Source: Strigops habroptila (taxonomy: Eukaryota > Chordata > Aves > Psittaciformes > Psittacidae). From it: 64,000 nt of DNA. Every line of letters starts with the position of its first letter. Within the stretch, counting starts at the first letter, position 1. Below the pieces are notes generated by a model. That model searched no databases. It saw nothing but the letters and a program-made list of their open reading frames with translations, and was not told the origin of the DNA. Below are positions 34,651-46,103 of the stretch, piece by piece. The position numbers and the translations under genes were made by a program. The stretch lies in NCBI RefSeq assembly GCF_004027225.2, contig NC_046360.1, positions 2,964,001 through 3,028,000 of the forward strand, read 5' to 3'.

Positions 34651-37600
34651 CTTCACTGCCACCTCAGAGAATTCCTCTTTTGCTTCTTGAAGGGTATCTC
34701 CCAGATGGAAAACCGGACAGAGCGAAGAACTCATCTTGTTGTATGTGCAGGAGGAATTTAAATTTGGTGGAATATTTAGTCTGTGAAGAACACACACAAT
34801 TGTTTAAACTTAAAACCAAGCTGGAGCAACTACAGGTACACGGAAGGGACTTCACACTTACTAGAACCTGTGTAAAATGTGCTCAGTTTGTAAGAATATG
34901 AGCTTTTGATTTTGTAGCTACCAGATCTATATATCCCTCACCGGGATCTAGGAATCAAGATGAATTCTCTCCTCTTTGGATATTATCACCAGCAAAGTTT
35001 TACCTGTGTAAACTGAACACTTTCACCTTATAATTTGAATCACACGTCTGTTGTGCTACATTTTAGTGATTTTACCCTAACATAAACCAGTGTATCTGAG
35101 TGAACAACTCCGGTGTCCAGTGCATGAGAGAAACAGCGTTATTGTGGGAGGCTCTGTTCCCAAGCTCTCCTCATTTCTCTTGGTTCCTGAAGGATTTGTC
35201 ACTCGAGCAGATACAGATCTAAATTCACAACCTTTTTGAGTAAAGAAGGTGCCCATTTATACAATCTGTTTTTTTCCAAGCACAACTACTCACTCTTCAG
35301 AAAACATTGAGGAATGTTTGCACTTACACGGTGTAATTAAAGTTTGGGAAGTGAATGTTGTTCTTTGTTAGCACAATGAAGTCTTCAGAACTCCTCAGAA
35401 CAGCAGTCCTAAAAAAGAAACATCAAATTAACTAACTTTTTTTTTTGAAACTTGAACACATCAGTTAATGTTATGCTACTTTACTATTACCTGGAAAGCT
35501 GTCAGTAGGAGGAATAAGTTACTAAGAATAATACATTGAAATGCAGGGAGTTGGGTGGCTCAGGGGATCAAGAAAGATATAGGTTGTTTTCTTAATTTTA
35601 TAGATTGTTCTCTCTCTATTGCATTTGTTTGTGTAGGCCAAGCCTAACTGGAGTCTCTACATGCAGCTGCAATACAATCTCAGGAGACTTTTCATATAAA
35701 TCTTGCTATAGAATAGTAGTAAGAACCATTTGACAGCTGATGATTTCTTGTACAATGAATTGGCAGTTTCATTGCTGGTCCCCACAGTCAGGTGGTCATT
35801 TTAACCAGAGCTGTCCAGCTACTGACAGTGTAACAATGAACCATGTGCTCAATCCTAAAGGATGTCTCTGGAAGTCAGGTGTCAATCACATCACCAAGGG
35901 TTGTCCTGCCTTCCTAGGAGATACCCACTTGAGGACCTCCCCTGCGGTGGTTTGTGTCACTCAATATGTAAGTGGGATGCAAGCACAATGGAAAGCAGGC
36001 TGCCAGTCTGATCCTTCCTCAGAAGAGTGATTTCTCTGAAGCTAATGTGGCAGGAAAGAAGGAATTTTCCCCACAAGTTGCCAGCTGGGTAACCTGGGCC
36101 TAGACTGTGTGAGACAAGCTCTGCTATATCCAGGACTTGCCAAGGCTATATGAAAGCAAGAGATGCAATTTTTAGCATTGTCTGTCTAGCACAGGGACTA
36201 TGCTGAACTGGAATATTGGCATTGTTCCATTTTAAGAATGAGCCTGGAATATCTTAATTTCCATCAAGACAGCCATTCCAAAGAGGAAACCCAGTCTTCA
36301 AAGCAGTCACCCACTTAAAGGACAGTGCTTCTAACAGGGAGTATTTTTCCTATCATTGTATTTTGAGCAATGCCTCTGCATCAGAGATCTGTGATGACAA
36401 GAAATACATTAGCTGGATGACACGCAGCTTCCATGAGGGACTGCTCATGAGTGTTTTCTAAACCATGTCAATGAATGAGACTTGACTGCAAACCAAATTA
36501 ACATTTGTGGATGACACGCAAGTCACTGATGAGTCTCAGTGTATAACAGTCAAGACATTAATAACATGTTAATTTTTAAAGAACTGAAAATGAATGAACC
36601 TATAATGTGAAACTGACCATAATTCATCTGCTGGGAAACATCTGGAATCTGATCCAAAGCTCTTCTGAAAAAGGTGTTGTAAAGAGCTGTCCTTCAGCCA
36701 GATAATCTGGCCATTGTGCCTGGCCTCAGGCAGAAATGAACAATCAATCTTCTTGCCAACATGCAATGGCTTTGTTCAGCTCCTGCCATAACTAAGGGGA
36801 AGGAAAAGGAGGCCTCCTGTATATAGCTCATGAAACTTACCTTTCAAAGGCATTTGGACAATAAAGACAATCATGGGTGTAACCAAAGCCCAACGTTGCT
36901 ACCTCAGTATCTCAACCAGATGGCAAAGCTTCCTGGGCTCTGACCTTGGTCTTATGTATTGTTCTGGTAGAAAACAAACACTCAACTTTGCTTTTTAGTG
37001 ATTCCTTACTTTTCCTGGCCAATGGAACTTGTGAAGGAACTTCATACATCAGAGGTTTGGATCAAACCTCTCAGCCGTTATTTTTGGTCCCTGGCAGTGA
37101 CTGACTGCTGGCACTTCAGAGGAAGGTCAGGAAACAAGACAGAATGTGTCAAGTGTGCCATGTAATTAAAGGCAAAATTCCCTCTGTAACTTCCACAGCA
37201 GTGAGCCCACACAGTGTGACATTTAAAACTGACTGGCAGTCACTGAAACTTCATAAAAAACCCTAGGATTTCATTAACTCAGGAAGCTCATGCATATCTT
37301 GCCCGGATGCTGTATGAACAATTACAGCCTTCCTGTTGTTGGACAAAGCCTTTTTCAGATCACAACTCTGTCCACAGGAGAAAAGAATGGAAATTCCTCC
37401 AAAGACCTGAAAAAAAGTCAGCAAAAGGAGCTGTAGCAGGCATTGTGGGCTCTGGAAGGGCCCTGGCAGTGGAGAAACTGCTCAGTCTCTGCAGAAAACC
37501 CCAAATTAGGGAAAAGATGGGACATATACATGGAATCATGCTTCTATCTTTTAAAAGGAATGAGTTAATAGAAGTGATAATTGACCTAGTTTCTTGCACA

Positions 37601-39701
37601 CATACTTCAAAGCACCTTCATTTGCTCTCTTAGAGAATAATTTGCATCATTTCAATTGAAATCAAACCTTTTATAGATTTTTTTCATGCTTTGGCTGATA
37701 CAGAATAGAAATAGAACATTTTCATCTTGGAACACTGTAGAGTCATGGGGTTACAAAAAAAAAAATGGTTATGAGGCCCCTGCATCCTATTCTCTAGGTC
37801 ACAGCAGCATTGTTCCATGGAGTCTTTTCCCTGGAGTTTTCTCCAGCTCACTGCTACAGATTGCCAGCACTGAGGTTTTCATCATCTACCTAGAGAGGAT
37901 GGAGAGGCTGTTCTTCAGCCTGACATGGCTCCCCAAACACTAGCTGCAGCACAACGTGCAGACAACCAATCCACCCCTCCTGCTCTGGGAGGAGGAAGCA
38001 ACCTCACTGGGAGAAGTGAACCCACAAAGAACTTCTACACTATAAAGCCTTAAGCCTTGCAGAGAAAACCCCAAGTTAGGGAACTTCTTATTTCTGTCAC
38101 TGATTAAACCTATCTTACATTGATGCATTTTCCTTGACATTTGAATTAATGAGCCAAATGCCTCTAGTGAATTCAAGAGGAGCCTGTGACATCTAAAACT
38201 GTTTCTATGGCAGCTGCATGATGATACAAAGCGTATCAGTGAAGCTATGACTTCACTGCAGAATCATACAGCAGGACAGATTGTTAGAAGTAATTTATTT
38301 AGATATTATGAGTGTTAACAGTATGGCTGGGAAGGAAATAGCTGCTTTACGTACATGAGGTTTATACGTGCCTAGGCAAAGGGATTATCCCAAAATATCA
38401 TGACTTTGTCAAAATAAATCCTTCTTCAGACATGAAAAAAATGCAGATACCTCTTTCACTTACCCAGGGGGGTTTTCCAGGGATTCCACAGGGCACCATG
38501 CCCTGACCTTACAGCTTTTAACAGTATCATTATAATTCACACATCTTCCTGATGGAATTCCTGTAGAGAAACAAGCTCTTATTTAGCAAAGACAAGAACT
38601 TCTCACCAATTAGAGACAGTTTCAATATGTCAGTGGATTCCTCCTCAAATGTAAGACAGGGAGCTTGACATTTCAGATTGTTACAGCTTTCTATAGGAGG
38701 AAGCTGTCAGAAGAACTACCCAAACCATGGTCCTGCCACACCTCATCAATCCTTATTTAGCCATTTGCTTGGGTCAACAGTGCTTGTCATTGTTTGGGCT
38801 GAGGGTGAAGTAATTTCCTTCACAGTTTTATATGAAGTTACATATCTGAGTCTTGGAATAAAGTGAGAAACCAACTGTTTCGGTCAAAAGTTTATGTAAA
38901 TGTGAGTGAATTAAACAAGGATATAAAGGTGGGCAGAAAACCTTAATTCTTCCTGCACTCCTGGAAAGCAACATTTTTTGTGAGTGTTTAGTCTTTAACG
39001 GGGAAAGTGATAATTACATAAAAAAGCAATATAAATATCTCCCCTTCCACACCTATATAAGAAGTCTTACTCAGCTGCAATGTAAAAGTACCAAATAATA
39101 AAAGAAAATAACACTGCAGAGCAAGTATAACCCTTACTAACTATTTGGCTTTTTAGAGATAAAGGCTCAGCTACTGCAAAAAACAGTAAAAAGCCCTTTC
39201 CTTGCCTACAATAATATTCTCCTTTATTATTTATGCCTTTTCCCATTTTTCACACTCTCTTCTGTGCTATGAAGCACAATAAATTTAATAGCGGACTATT
39301 TCATTCTTTGTTTATTAACAGTCCCATACTTTTGCCAGTGAAAGTCAACATCATCAGGAAGGACAAGGCGGCTGCTCCTGCTCTACCTCCCCTGACAGAC
39401 ATTCACGTTCTACCTGGCTCAAACAGGAAAGCAGGAGGAATGGAAGATTTGGCTTTAGCCATTTCTGTATCCAGTGTAATGGAATCACATAGAATAAGAT
39501 AGCGACATGTCAGGAAAGCAACCAGATATATCAAGGGAAGTTGATACTGGACTGACATTAAATTAAGACTTGCCTGCATTGGTGTATTCTGCTGAATCCC
39601 AGATCCTGTCCTCTGTGTAAGCAACTCCTTTTGCACTACTGCAAACTGAGCTGTTAATGTCACCTGTCTCCTGATAGAATCTGCAAGCGATGACAATACA
39701 A
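34651..39701 (-). pseudogene. P2RX7: P2RX7-like gene, incomplete; exons 2, 4, 5, 6, 7 recognised
   Basis: Exons in transcription order: exon 2 39701-39574, exon 4 38703-38607, exon 5 38560-38464, exon 6 35408-35328, exon 7 34780-34651. Exons 5, 6 and 7 show P2X features: [58 protein letters not shown]. Exons 5 (97 nt) and 6 (81 nt) match P2RX4 in length and phase. Exon 7 is 130 nt with compatible phases. Exon 4 begins LPPIESC, as in P2RX4 (LPDDKTEC), but is 24 nt longer. Exon 2 has FYQETGDINSSV and RIWDSAEYT. Similarity is closest to P2X7, and the position between P2RX4 and IFT81 fits. I could not find exons 1, 3, 8 or a C-terminal domain. Exon 2 ends at a GC donor one base out of the expected phase. 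No stop codons occur in exons 4-7. A fast-diverged functional P2RX7 remains possible, so the pseudogene label is tentative. Confidence 0.6.
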
Positions 39702-42700
39702 CTGTCAGACAAAACAGAAAGGACAAGTAAGTCCATAAGGATAAACCAGGTCAGCTTCTTTCTACCATTCTAGGACAAAATATCCTGCAAGATAAAAGTC
39801 AGATGGACATTGTCAAGTAATTGAGAGCCTTTTTATGTGAGACACCTGCATCGCCTGGACCAAAGTCTGCCTTGGTTTCACTTCTGCAACTTTTGGCTTT
39901 GTCAGAAATGAACTGATACATGCAAGAAGACAATTTCTATTTTCCCATCCTAAATGATAAAGGGAACCTGAGGTGACATCCTGGCTCTCCAGATGCCATT
40001 TGTGAAACACCAATTAACTGCAACAGGGCTTGATGTCATGCCAAAGCTTTCACCCACGCTGAGTTGTTACGTACCTAGACTTGGACTCCTGTCCCAAACT
40101 GTAACATCCTCTCCATGGTTTTTTTTTAAGAGAGCTTAAAATACTTAGTCCTTAGCTTTCCAGAGTGACTGGTTTTGTGCCTCATGCTGACTGCTTCAAA
40201 AAACCTTGGCCTAACATTTTTACTTTCCCATGAATTGAATGTGTTAGTAAAAGAAGGAAGGATGCCTCTGTTTTTAAGCTGACAGGAAAGTCACAGAGCT
40301 CATCTAACTCATAAAAGCACTGTCAACTTTGAAAAACTATTGTATGTTCAGAAGATACTTTCTACATTACATAAAAGTGATATAAAAGGTTTGCTTTGAA
40401 AAACAAGCCATAAGAGCTAGCACCATTTCAGTTTGACAACAGACTGTTCTGAAGGGAGATAAAATAGTATCTGGAGAACAGAAACACAAAGCAGCTGATC
40501 AATGTTCCTTTATTTATATCCTCTATTATGATGAGTCTTTTCCTCCTGGAGAACAGTTCTTTGGGATAACCATGTTGTTGGAAACTGGCAGCTCTGAGCA
40601 GCAGTAGGTGGGTATAGTACCTTCGTAAGGCAACTTGAATTTCCTGCAGACTTGATTCTGTGTGAGATTGGGATCAGTGCTCTCAATGTCCTGGCTTGCT
40701 GCCCTCCCATGAGAATGAAACCAACTTCATGAACTTCAGCAGACTTTGTTCAGCAAACACTTATCACTGAGAACAGGCCTAGTTTGGCAGCAAAGAGGAA
40801 AATATGCCCTTTAGAGGCAATCCATTATTGCTTATTCCTAAAACATCTTATTGTTCCTGCAATCTGCTGCAAGGGGTGAGTGGCCATTTCGGCTGACCCT
40901 GAATAGGAGACTCCACAGAGTAGACTCTAATCTCAGAAGCACTGGTGTAAATCTGAGATTATTCCATGGAGTAATTTTGGATTTTCAGACAAGAAACAAA
41001 ACCAGACAGCATGGCAAGAAACAAAACTGCAAGTGTTTTTAGAGGAAGCTTAGTTAACTCTGTCCAAGCAACCCCACCTTGTTAGATAACATCCTACGCC
41101 ATGCTCTTACCACAATGTTCCCACAACCACATCCACCTTCCAGGAATGGTCTAACACCAGATCAATGATCCTGTTTGCTGTCACTAGACTCAAAGTGCTG
41201 AAAGACAAGTTGTAACCAGACAACCCCCAATACAACACACATTTACTCAGGCCTTACGGAATCAGGAACTGCCCAAAGAGCCACATCCTTTGGTTTGTTC
41301 ACAGAGAAGGCACCATCAACAGAGCTGAGTGTTCAGCACTGTTCCTGTCACCTTCCATTGGTGGCACCATCTCTCCTCAGTACTACCAGACTTTCCCAGT
41401 CTGAAGTAACCCTGGGACAACTGTAGAAATGAGGATAAATGGATGGAAGCCAGCATCACGATGATCTCCTCCTAAGGCTGACTCTCCACCACCCAACACT
41501 TTGCACCAGCACAAAGGAGGTGTAATGCACTTCTGGACTGGGAAGATGCGTGCAGCACCCACTTCGCAGGGCTGGCAATGGCCATGCAAGACACACAGCA
41601 ATAGTAAATCAAGCTTCTTGGTCATCAGTGGCCACAGAGATCCCCAGCTTCTTATCTCACATTGCATGGGACACCATGCTATTTGCTCTTAAGTTGGTTT
41701 TGTATCAGGTCATAGGATTACAAGGGAGTGACAAAAGTTACTACTTCTCTCAGCAAAGCCAATGCATGGCACATACTTCGGTTGCAGCCTCTCCAACTCC
41801 ACAGAAGCATACACAAGCCAGAGCTGGTCAGTGTGCTGCAAGCCAACATTTGTATCTGGTCCAGGGGATCAAGGAGCAGGCGTGAGGCCACCATCCAACA
41901 CTGAAACACAGGAGGTGGAGCTGTAAAGATGCAGAGCTGTTAAGGTGGGACCTGTAAATCTCAGGCTCAGAGTCTGGAAGACAAGCATATTAGCTCAGAA
42001 TCCATTAGACCCAGATTAAAAGGACCAGGGTCCTCTGTCTTACAACAGAAGACCCACACAGAGGCCCAAAATATACAAACCCTACAACAAAGAACTAATG
42101 TTTTTCTTCCAATCCTTTAGTATTTTAAATCACCTCGGGTGCTACCTACGGCTGTAGTCATGACAAGACACTCAGAACCAGACAGGCTTCTTGCTGTTGG
42201 TATTGTCTTAAATGCTTTAGCACACAGGAACAAGTTAGATTCTGCACAAACAGGTTTCATTTTGTGAGAAATTGGTGATCATTCCTTAGGCTTTTGCTGA
42301 CCACAGTCCTCACTGCTGGGTTGTATCAGTGCCAGTTCAGCAAGCAAAATCCTGCTACAGAATAAGAACTGAAGAAGCTGCAAGTGAGAACCAGAAACAG
42401 ACCTGGGATGCATTTAGCGGCTGGAAGAGCCACAAAGAAATTGATTTTTAATAGAACAGTCAGACCTACTCTTATATGTACATACACATAGCACTACTTA
42501 TAATAAGAGAGACAAACAGGAGGGATCAGATTGCATAAGAAAAGCAGGAATAAGTGTTGTCTTCTCTTCCTAAATGCTCTTGTTTTCACATTAACATCTT
42601 CCCTCTGTCTGGGATCCGACCTCAGCAGCTCGGCCGGACGTATTCCTCTTCTTGCCTGTGATGTTCCCATATAAGGTGATCTCTCTTTGCCCATGGAGCA

Positions 42701-45390
42701 CGATTTGGATTTGCTCAGGTTTCGTTCCACTCTGATTTGCTGCCTCTATGGCCGAGCTGTCTCAGTTTTGCAAGGCACTCATCCACACAGCAGTAGCTAT
42801 AAAGGGAGGAGAAAGTCAGGAGGGAGCAATGAAGCCAGGCCTGCAGATCTAAAGAGCTCCGGATAGTTTATTTGCAGGCTCCATTCTCTTTCTTCCACAC
42901 GTTGCCTCTGCACGATGCCTTTTCAATAAGCAGCTTCCATAAGCCTTTCCCAAACAACAGAAAACATAAGCCCTATCCAGACAATTGGATGGAACTCTAG
43001 GGCTGAACTGTGATAATAAGTCTCATGTCATCAGGAAACTGCTTGAAATCCTGTATCACTCTCCATGCAAACTAACTTGGGAATTTGGAAAAATACACAA
43101 CAAATATATATGAACACTTCGACTCTGCAAGACTTGACCCAGATACAGCATCACCCCAACTAAGATAACTTAAGACCAGTTAAGCATCAAACAAATACCT
43201 CAGCTGCTTCCTGTAATATTTACCCAGGGCTGCACTGAAAGCTGTCATCTCTTTCCTGCCTGTGAAAATTCTGTTGTGATACAGAGGTCAAGGTGCTGAG
43301 CTAAGCCGTCATTTTCTTTTTAAGCAGTATGAAAACCCAGACACCACTAAAGATTGTAAGTATCGAGCAGCAGGCAGGCAGCCTGGGGTAGCAGTGTGTC
43401 TACTTTGAGTAGCACAAACTGTTAAAGGAAAGGATCATGAAAACATACAACTTTAAGGACAACACAGGATCCCTGACACTTTCCCCAAGTTGGGAAGTCC
43501 CATAGACCTGGCCTCCAACACATGGTTTTGCTCCTGCTTTCAAACAGGCCAGCAAGCCAGAGCTCAGGCAGTCCAGTTCTAATGATGTTTGGTCACAGAA
43601 GTCTCCTTCCCCAAGAGTCAGAACAATCAGATTTGGCTTTCCACCATGACAAAGTTAAACAATTTCACCATCATTTTTATTTCTTATCTTGGTGTTTTCT
43701 AAAGTTTTCAGACATCCTTCTTCTTCTTTATCTGTTGCCTCTTTAATGTTACAGAGACATGAGAAGAGGGGAACAGTCCTTTGCTTCCTGGAAGGACTGA
43801 AATAGTCTGATGTAAAGGAGACTCTTAGAGGAGCACCCTCCCAGTGCACCCAGCATAGATCCCTCTTCATCCTCAGCACTGCAGGCACAACTGCTCTCTA
43901 CTCTGCACCCAAGCCTGAAGAAAGGATGTGTATCAGTATCTACACAAACTGTGTTTCTCCAGCATAAAGTGGTGGACCCGCATCATCCACTTCCTATTAC
44001 CTATTAAAGCAGACCTGCCCCAGAGCCTCCACAAGAAACAAAATCATTTTCATTTCTCCCTATGTGTATTCTTTACGCTCAAAATACTCATCAGAAGAAA
44101 AGTGTAATTGATACCTGGAAAACATGTCAAAGGAAAGCAGATCTCTTCTGGGAACTTGTAGGTAAATACGATTCCTAAAGGTCAGGATACAGCGCGAAAG
44201 CACAAAGGAAACATGATCTGGTTTTAAAGTTCAAATGCAGGAGTCAGGAGACTTGGATTATGTTCCTGGCTCTACCACAGCTTTCACGCACAATCACAAG
44301 CAACCCATCCATCCCCTCTGTAATTTAGTTTAGCCAGTTAAAGGCTAGGACCCCGATGCAGTGTCACTTTTCAGGCTCCCCATTAAAACCTGTAAATCAG
44401 TACTTTGTGAAGCATTTTCTGTTCCTCAGAAGGAAAAAAAAAAAAGGAGCTAACCTAAGATAGACGCAGTGCTTAGAATTGCAAAGTATTACATTTATGA
44501 TTGCTATTTACTGAGTCAAATTCTGCAGTGATTTACAACCTGTGCATTTCAATTGGCACCAATTTAATGTGACTCACTGCATATTTTAATCCATCATCTG
44601 TGGAATCACATGGGATTCTGAGACTATCCAAGAAGCTAATTGCAATAGCAAAGGCTCCAAAATCCACCTATTTAAGGTCTAAGCACGAGTTTTGAAGAAT
44701 CTGGAACAGAAAACTTGCAGATTGAGAGATACCCATTTCATAAACAACTTTGACTTTAATATATAATCTATTTTTGATTGTTTGGTATGTTGGAAGCTCC
44801 TGTCCCTGTTTCAGATTTAGCATAGCTAGCACTACATATTTATTGCTACTTTGAGGCACACTGACAACTGATGTTCAACCCTGAAGACATAAATTTGCCA
44901 TTTGCCCCTGATGAAGCTTGGGCACAGGACTGGCATTCTCTGAACATTTTCCCATTTCAAAGGAATGAAGTAACCATTCACCTGATAGATTTATCAGCCA
45001 CACTTGACATCTCTTTCTGCTGTCAAAGACTGCCAGAAGTCTTAATTGGGTAACTGCATCAAGCTGTTTGTACATCTCCTACACACGCGACAACAGCCTC
45101 CCTCTGAAGAAACCGCAGAGCTAAGTATATACTTTAGAGGGTGAATCTCAACCTATTTCTGCTGTTCCTTGCATCAAGAGCACTTGTGCTGTTAAGAAGC
45201 CCCACAAGATACTTGGCCCATGGAGCGTACACCCCAGCATCACCCACAGCCACGCTTCCACACAGCATGGACAGCACCCCTATGTCTGAGAACGGCGCTG
45301 GGGCTACACCTCATAGCACAGGCAGCGCATCTGCCTTTTGGTCTGGAGATGAGGTGAAAACCCCAATTCCTGCCTAATTCAGGGCGGGAA
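39702..45390. other. Region upstream of P2RX7 exon 2; no gene recognised
   Basis: P2RX7 exon 1, which would encode the N-terminus and TM1, should lie here on the minus strand, but I could not recognise it. Short open frames on both strands lack similarity and splice support. A minus-strand segment near 40081-40125 reads VTVWD before a gtacgt donor, resembling the end of P2X exon 2, but nothing upstream of it continues the match. I see no RNA genes and no clear transposon. Confidence 0.4.
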
Positions 45391-45580
45391 ACGCGTGTGT
45401 TGAGGCGGGGGCTGAGCTTCCCAGAGCCCCACCGGGCTGGCACAAGCGGTGCAGCCGGGACGCCTCACAGCGCGGCCTGCTCCGCCTTACCTCCCCTCAG
45501 GCGGCAGGGGGCTGCGAGGAACAGTGAAACAAGCGAGGAGAAGGGGAGGAGAACGCGAGGACCCGCCCTCCACCGGCAAT

Positions 45581-45646
45581 GTCCGGTCCGGACCAGTCCG
45601 GTCCGACCGGGCCCGGCTCATCCCGGCTCATCCCGGCCCATCCCGC
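45581..45646. repeat. Short tandem repeats in the IFT81 CpG island
   Basis: Copies of gtccg and its complement cggac give a locally self-complementary block (45581-45610). It is followed by about 3.5 copies of a 10-base unit, cccggctcat, at 45612-45646. It lies about 175-240 bases upstream of the X-box. Confidence 0.75.
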
Positions 45647-45820
45647 CGGGGCGGCCGCGCCTCACCACAGCCCGGCCCCGCCCTGCCGCGCCCCGCCGCT
45701 CTGCGCATGCGCCGACACCCCCTCGCTCTTCCCCCCCTCCCGTCCCCTGCATTTTCCCGCCGCTCTAGCGCGTTGGCAGAAGCACGCCGGAAGTGACGCC
45801 ATTGCTCTGGCCTGGCAACC

Positions 45821-45834
45821 GTTACCAAGGTAAC
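45821..45834. promoter_or_regulatory. X-box (RFX-factor binding site) for IFT81
   Basis: The sequence gttaccaaggtaac is a perfect inverted repeat of GTTACC with a 2-base spacer, matching the X-box consensus GTTRCC-N(0-3)-RGYAAC bound by RFX2/RFX3. RFX factors activate intraflagellar transport genes, and IFT81 is the gene immediately downstream. A further half-site, ggcaac, precedes it at 45814-45819. Confidence 0.85.
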
Positions 45835-46103
45835 CGCAGGACGAGGCCGCGGCCGCCCCGGTACCTCAGGGCGCTGCCGCTGGAGCCGCGGCCCCGCTGA
45901 CCCCCCCGTGAGCCGCGGTGAGGGGCGTGGACCGTCCTTCGAAGGCCGTAGAGGGGCTGAGGGAGCGGCTGGGCCGTGCTCCGCCGAGCCTGGTGCCAGC
46001 TCACCGCCTGCGGGCCTCGCTGAGGCGGTGCGTTCACCCGGCAGCGCCTCGCCGAGGCCTCTGGAGAGCTCGTCTGCGGAGGTTTTTGTTCCAGGACACG
46101 ATA

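Larger units (their letters stand above)
45390..46095 (+). promoter_or_regulatory. IFT81: CpG island, IFT81 promoter and probable non-coding first exon
   Basis: A CpG-dense block ends at the IFT81 start exon. It contains an ETS-type site CCGGAAGT (45787-45794), a CRE-like tgacg next to it, and a perfect X-box (45821-45834). A plausible untranslated exon ends at GCCGCG|gtgagg (donor 45918). The first coding exon then begins after the acceptor tttttgttccag (ends 46094), ten bases before the ATG. The transcription start is inferred. The long open frames here on both strands come from base composition. Confidence 0.8.

Noticed and set aside
38742-38798. Candidate P2RX7 exon 3 on the minus strand (acceptor ttcaccctcag, reading QTMTSTV)
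   Set aside because: The intron to exon 4 would be only 38 bases, and the useful frame ends in stop codons before the donor.
39309-39375. Second candidate for P2RX7 exon 3 (minus strand, reading SFLMMLTF)
   Set aside because: Only a few residues match, there is no CPE-like end, and a TGA precedes any suitable donor.
40075-40125. Minus-strand segment reading VTVWD before a gtacgt donor, like the end of P2X exon 2
   Set aside because: Upstream sequence has stops and no YQ or TKVKG similarity, and a better exon 2 exists at 39701-39574.
40940-40985. Short stretch (tggtgtaaatctgagattat) resembling an ancient amniote repeat with gtgtaaat and agtaac-like boxes
   Set aside because: It is too short and too diverged to assign without a repeat library.
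45397-45833. Overlapping proline/arginine-rich frames in the IFT81 CpG island
   Set aside because: They are composition artefacts in a promoter with no similarity, and the IFT81 start is clear at 46104.
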